From positions 620,001 through 684,000 of the forward strand of contig NZ_CP069792.1 in assembly GCF_016894245.1 (NCBI RefSeq): a stretch of DNA of 64,000 bases, read 5' to 3'. Origin of the DNA: Corynebacterium kroppenstedtii (lineage in GTDB: Bacteria; Actinomycetota; Actinomycetes; Mycobacteriales; Mycobacteriaceae). The position numbers were made by a program, and so were the translations under genes. Below are positions 63,266 to 64,000 of this stretch, in pieces. The notes beneath the pieces were generated by a model, which saw nothing but the letters and a program-made list of their open reading frames with translations, was not told where the DNA came from and did not search any database. The first letter of the stretch is position 1; every line of letters begins with the position of its first letter.

Positions 63266-64000
63266 AGCGGATCCTCGGGTCGAGAAGTGCGTAGAGCAGG
63301 TCAATAAGGAGATTCGATACGACGAAAATAATGACTAAGACCGTGACGACAGAGACAACGGTGGGGGCTTCACCCAGCATCACTGCGTGATAGACCAGGC
63401 CGCCAACGCCATTGATATTGAAGATGCCCTCTGTGACAATCGCCCCGCCCATGAGCGCTGCGAGGTCAGCGCCGATGAACGTCACGACGGGAATCATGGA
63501 ATTCCGCAAGACATGGTGGAGAATGACCTTTGGTTTGCTCATTCCCCTGGCATACGCGGTGCGCACAAAGTCTCTCCCTAGGGCCTCAGCCACTTCTGAT
63601 CGGGTCAAACGCAAGACGTAGGCGAAAGACACAAGCCCCAGCACGAATGCTGGCATCAAGAGGTGTTTAAAGTCGCCTTGCGCACCGACGGTGGCTGGCA
63701 GGACTCCCCATTTAATTCCGAATAGGAACTGCGCAACAAAGCCAATAACGAAGATTGGCACCGCGATAATGAATAGGGAGAGTACAAGGACAGTGGAGTC
63801 GAACAAACCGCCTTTTTTCAAACCCGCAAGGACGCCAAACCCAATGCCGAAGACGGTTTCAATGACGATTGCCATCAATGCCAAGCGAATCGTGACGGGG
63901 AAGGCATTTCCCAGAACAGTGCTAACGCTTTGCCCGGAGAACGTTTGCCCTAAATCACCAGTGAAAATCCCTTTCAGGTACAAGAGATATTGGATGATGA
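63258..64000 (-). CDS. Dipeptide ABC permease DppB, N-terminus beyond the window
   Basis: The frame is open to the window end (codons for IIQYLLYLKGIFTGDLGQTF), so the first part of the protein is missing; about 247 residues are seen. Five hydrophobic segments and the coupling loop TAYARGMSKPKVILHHVLRN are typical of the DppB/OppB subunit of peptide importers. It is the first gene of the segment seen of a dppB-dppC-dppDF operon. Confidence 0.9.
   Translation of the reverse strand, partial: IIQYLLYLKGIFTGDLGQTFSGQSVSTVLGNAFPVTIRLALMAIVIETVFGIGFGVLAGLKKGGLFDSTVLVLSLFIIAVPIFVIGFVAQFLFGIKWGVLPATVGAQGDFKHLLMPAFVLGLVSFAYVLRLTRSEVAEALGRDFVRTAYARGMSKPKVILHHVLRNSMIPVVTFIGADLAALMGGAIVTEGIFNINGVGGLVYHAVMLGEAPTVVSVVTVLVIIFVVSNLLIDLLYALLDPRIRYA

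Overview
The window reads as chromosomal DNA of a high-GC Gram-positive bacterium of the Corynebacteriales, most likely a Corynebacterium. The reasons are the fhaA-fhaB-pstP-rodA-pbpA-pknA-pknB cluster, an Lsr2 nucleoid protein, an AftB-like arabinosyltransferase, several GT-C glycosyltransferases, and a run of genes (histidine phosphatase, pheA, LCP protein, DUF5926, glycerophosphodiesterase, long pyruvate kinase-like protein, ldhA, sodA, msrA) whose order I recall from C. glutamicum. Base composition is moderate for the group, which together with several broken genes would fit a host-adapted, lipophilic species. The species call is an inference.

Layout. 1-1296: the 3' end of a His-rich metal-binding-type protein, a small acidic hypothetical gene, and two copies of a ~180-195 bp terminator-containing repeat. 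1297-5119: a compact ethanolamine module (permease, eutB, eutC) with no microcompartment genes. 5170-8798: a GT-C glycosyltransferase gene with an in-frame amber codon, a succinate-semialdehyde dehydrogenase, and an internally deleted MFS transporter. 8999-9082: tRNA-Leu(CAG). 9513-19978: the growth, division and Ser/Thr-phosphorylation cluster. 20030-25567: a 51-aa small gene, trpG/pabA, a histidine phosphatase, pheA, an amidase and a CPBP-type membrane protein.

25848-35181: an unusual 989-aa protein made of two fused GT-C glycosyltransferase units, an LCP cell-wall ligase, then a minus-strand block (ldhA, long pyruvate kinase-like protein, GDPD, DUF5926). 35670-43580: sodA, an MFS exporter, msrA, a three-part membrane/cupredoxin/NirK-type copper protein, and a RecB-like nuclease. 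43754-49654: a DUF6474-like protein, Lsr2, a DUF2020-like lipoprotein, a YidC-family insertase, a class E sortase with a 50-aa membrane protein, and a TetR regulator. 49931-59374: a universal stress protein, an LLM flavin oxidoreductase, an RluA-type pseudouridine synthase, an AftB-like enzyme and a MacB-type ABC exporter. 59535-64000: a frameshifted membrane protein with a 10-base G tract at its start, and a dipeptide ABC operon (dppDF fusion, frameshifted dppC, partial dppB).

The unifying theme is cell-envelope construction and its control: the kinases PknA/PknB and phosphatase PstP, FHA adaptors, RodA/PbpA, LCP, AftB, GT-C enzymes, sortase and YidC. Around this core sit an ethanolamine catabolic unit, lactate/pyruvate metabolism, oxidative-stress defence (SodA, MsrA, Usp, NirK-like) and peptide uptake. 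Four loci are damaged (GT-C amber, MFS deletion, dppC frameshift, PH-like protein frameshift), suggesting gene decay or, for the single-base lesions, assembly errors. I saw no CRISPR array, insertion sequence, prophage or new defence system. The most original features are the fused GT-C pair, the poly-G start region, the duplicated terminator segment, the Lsr2 variant and the two small proteins.
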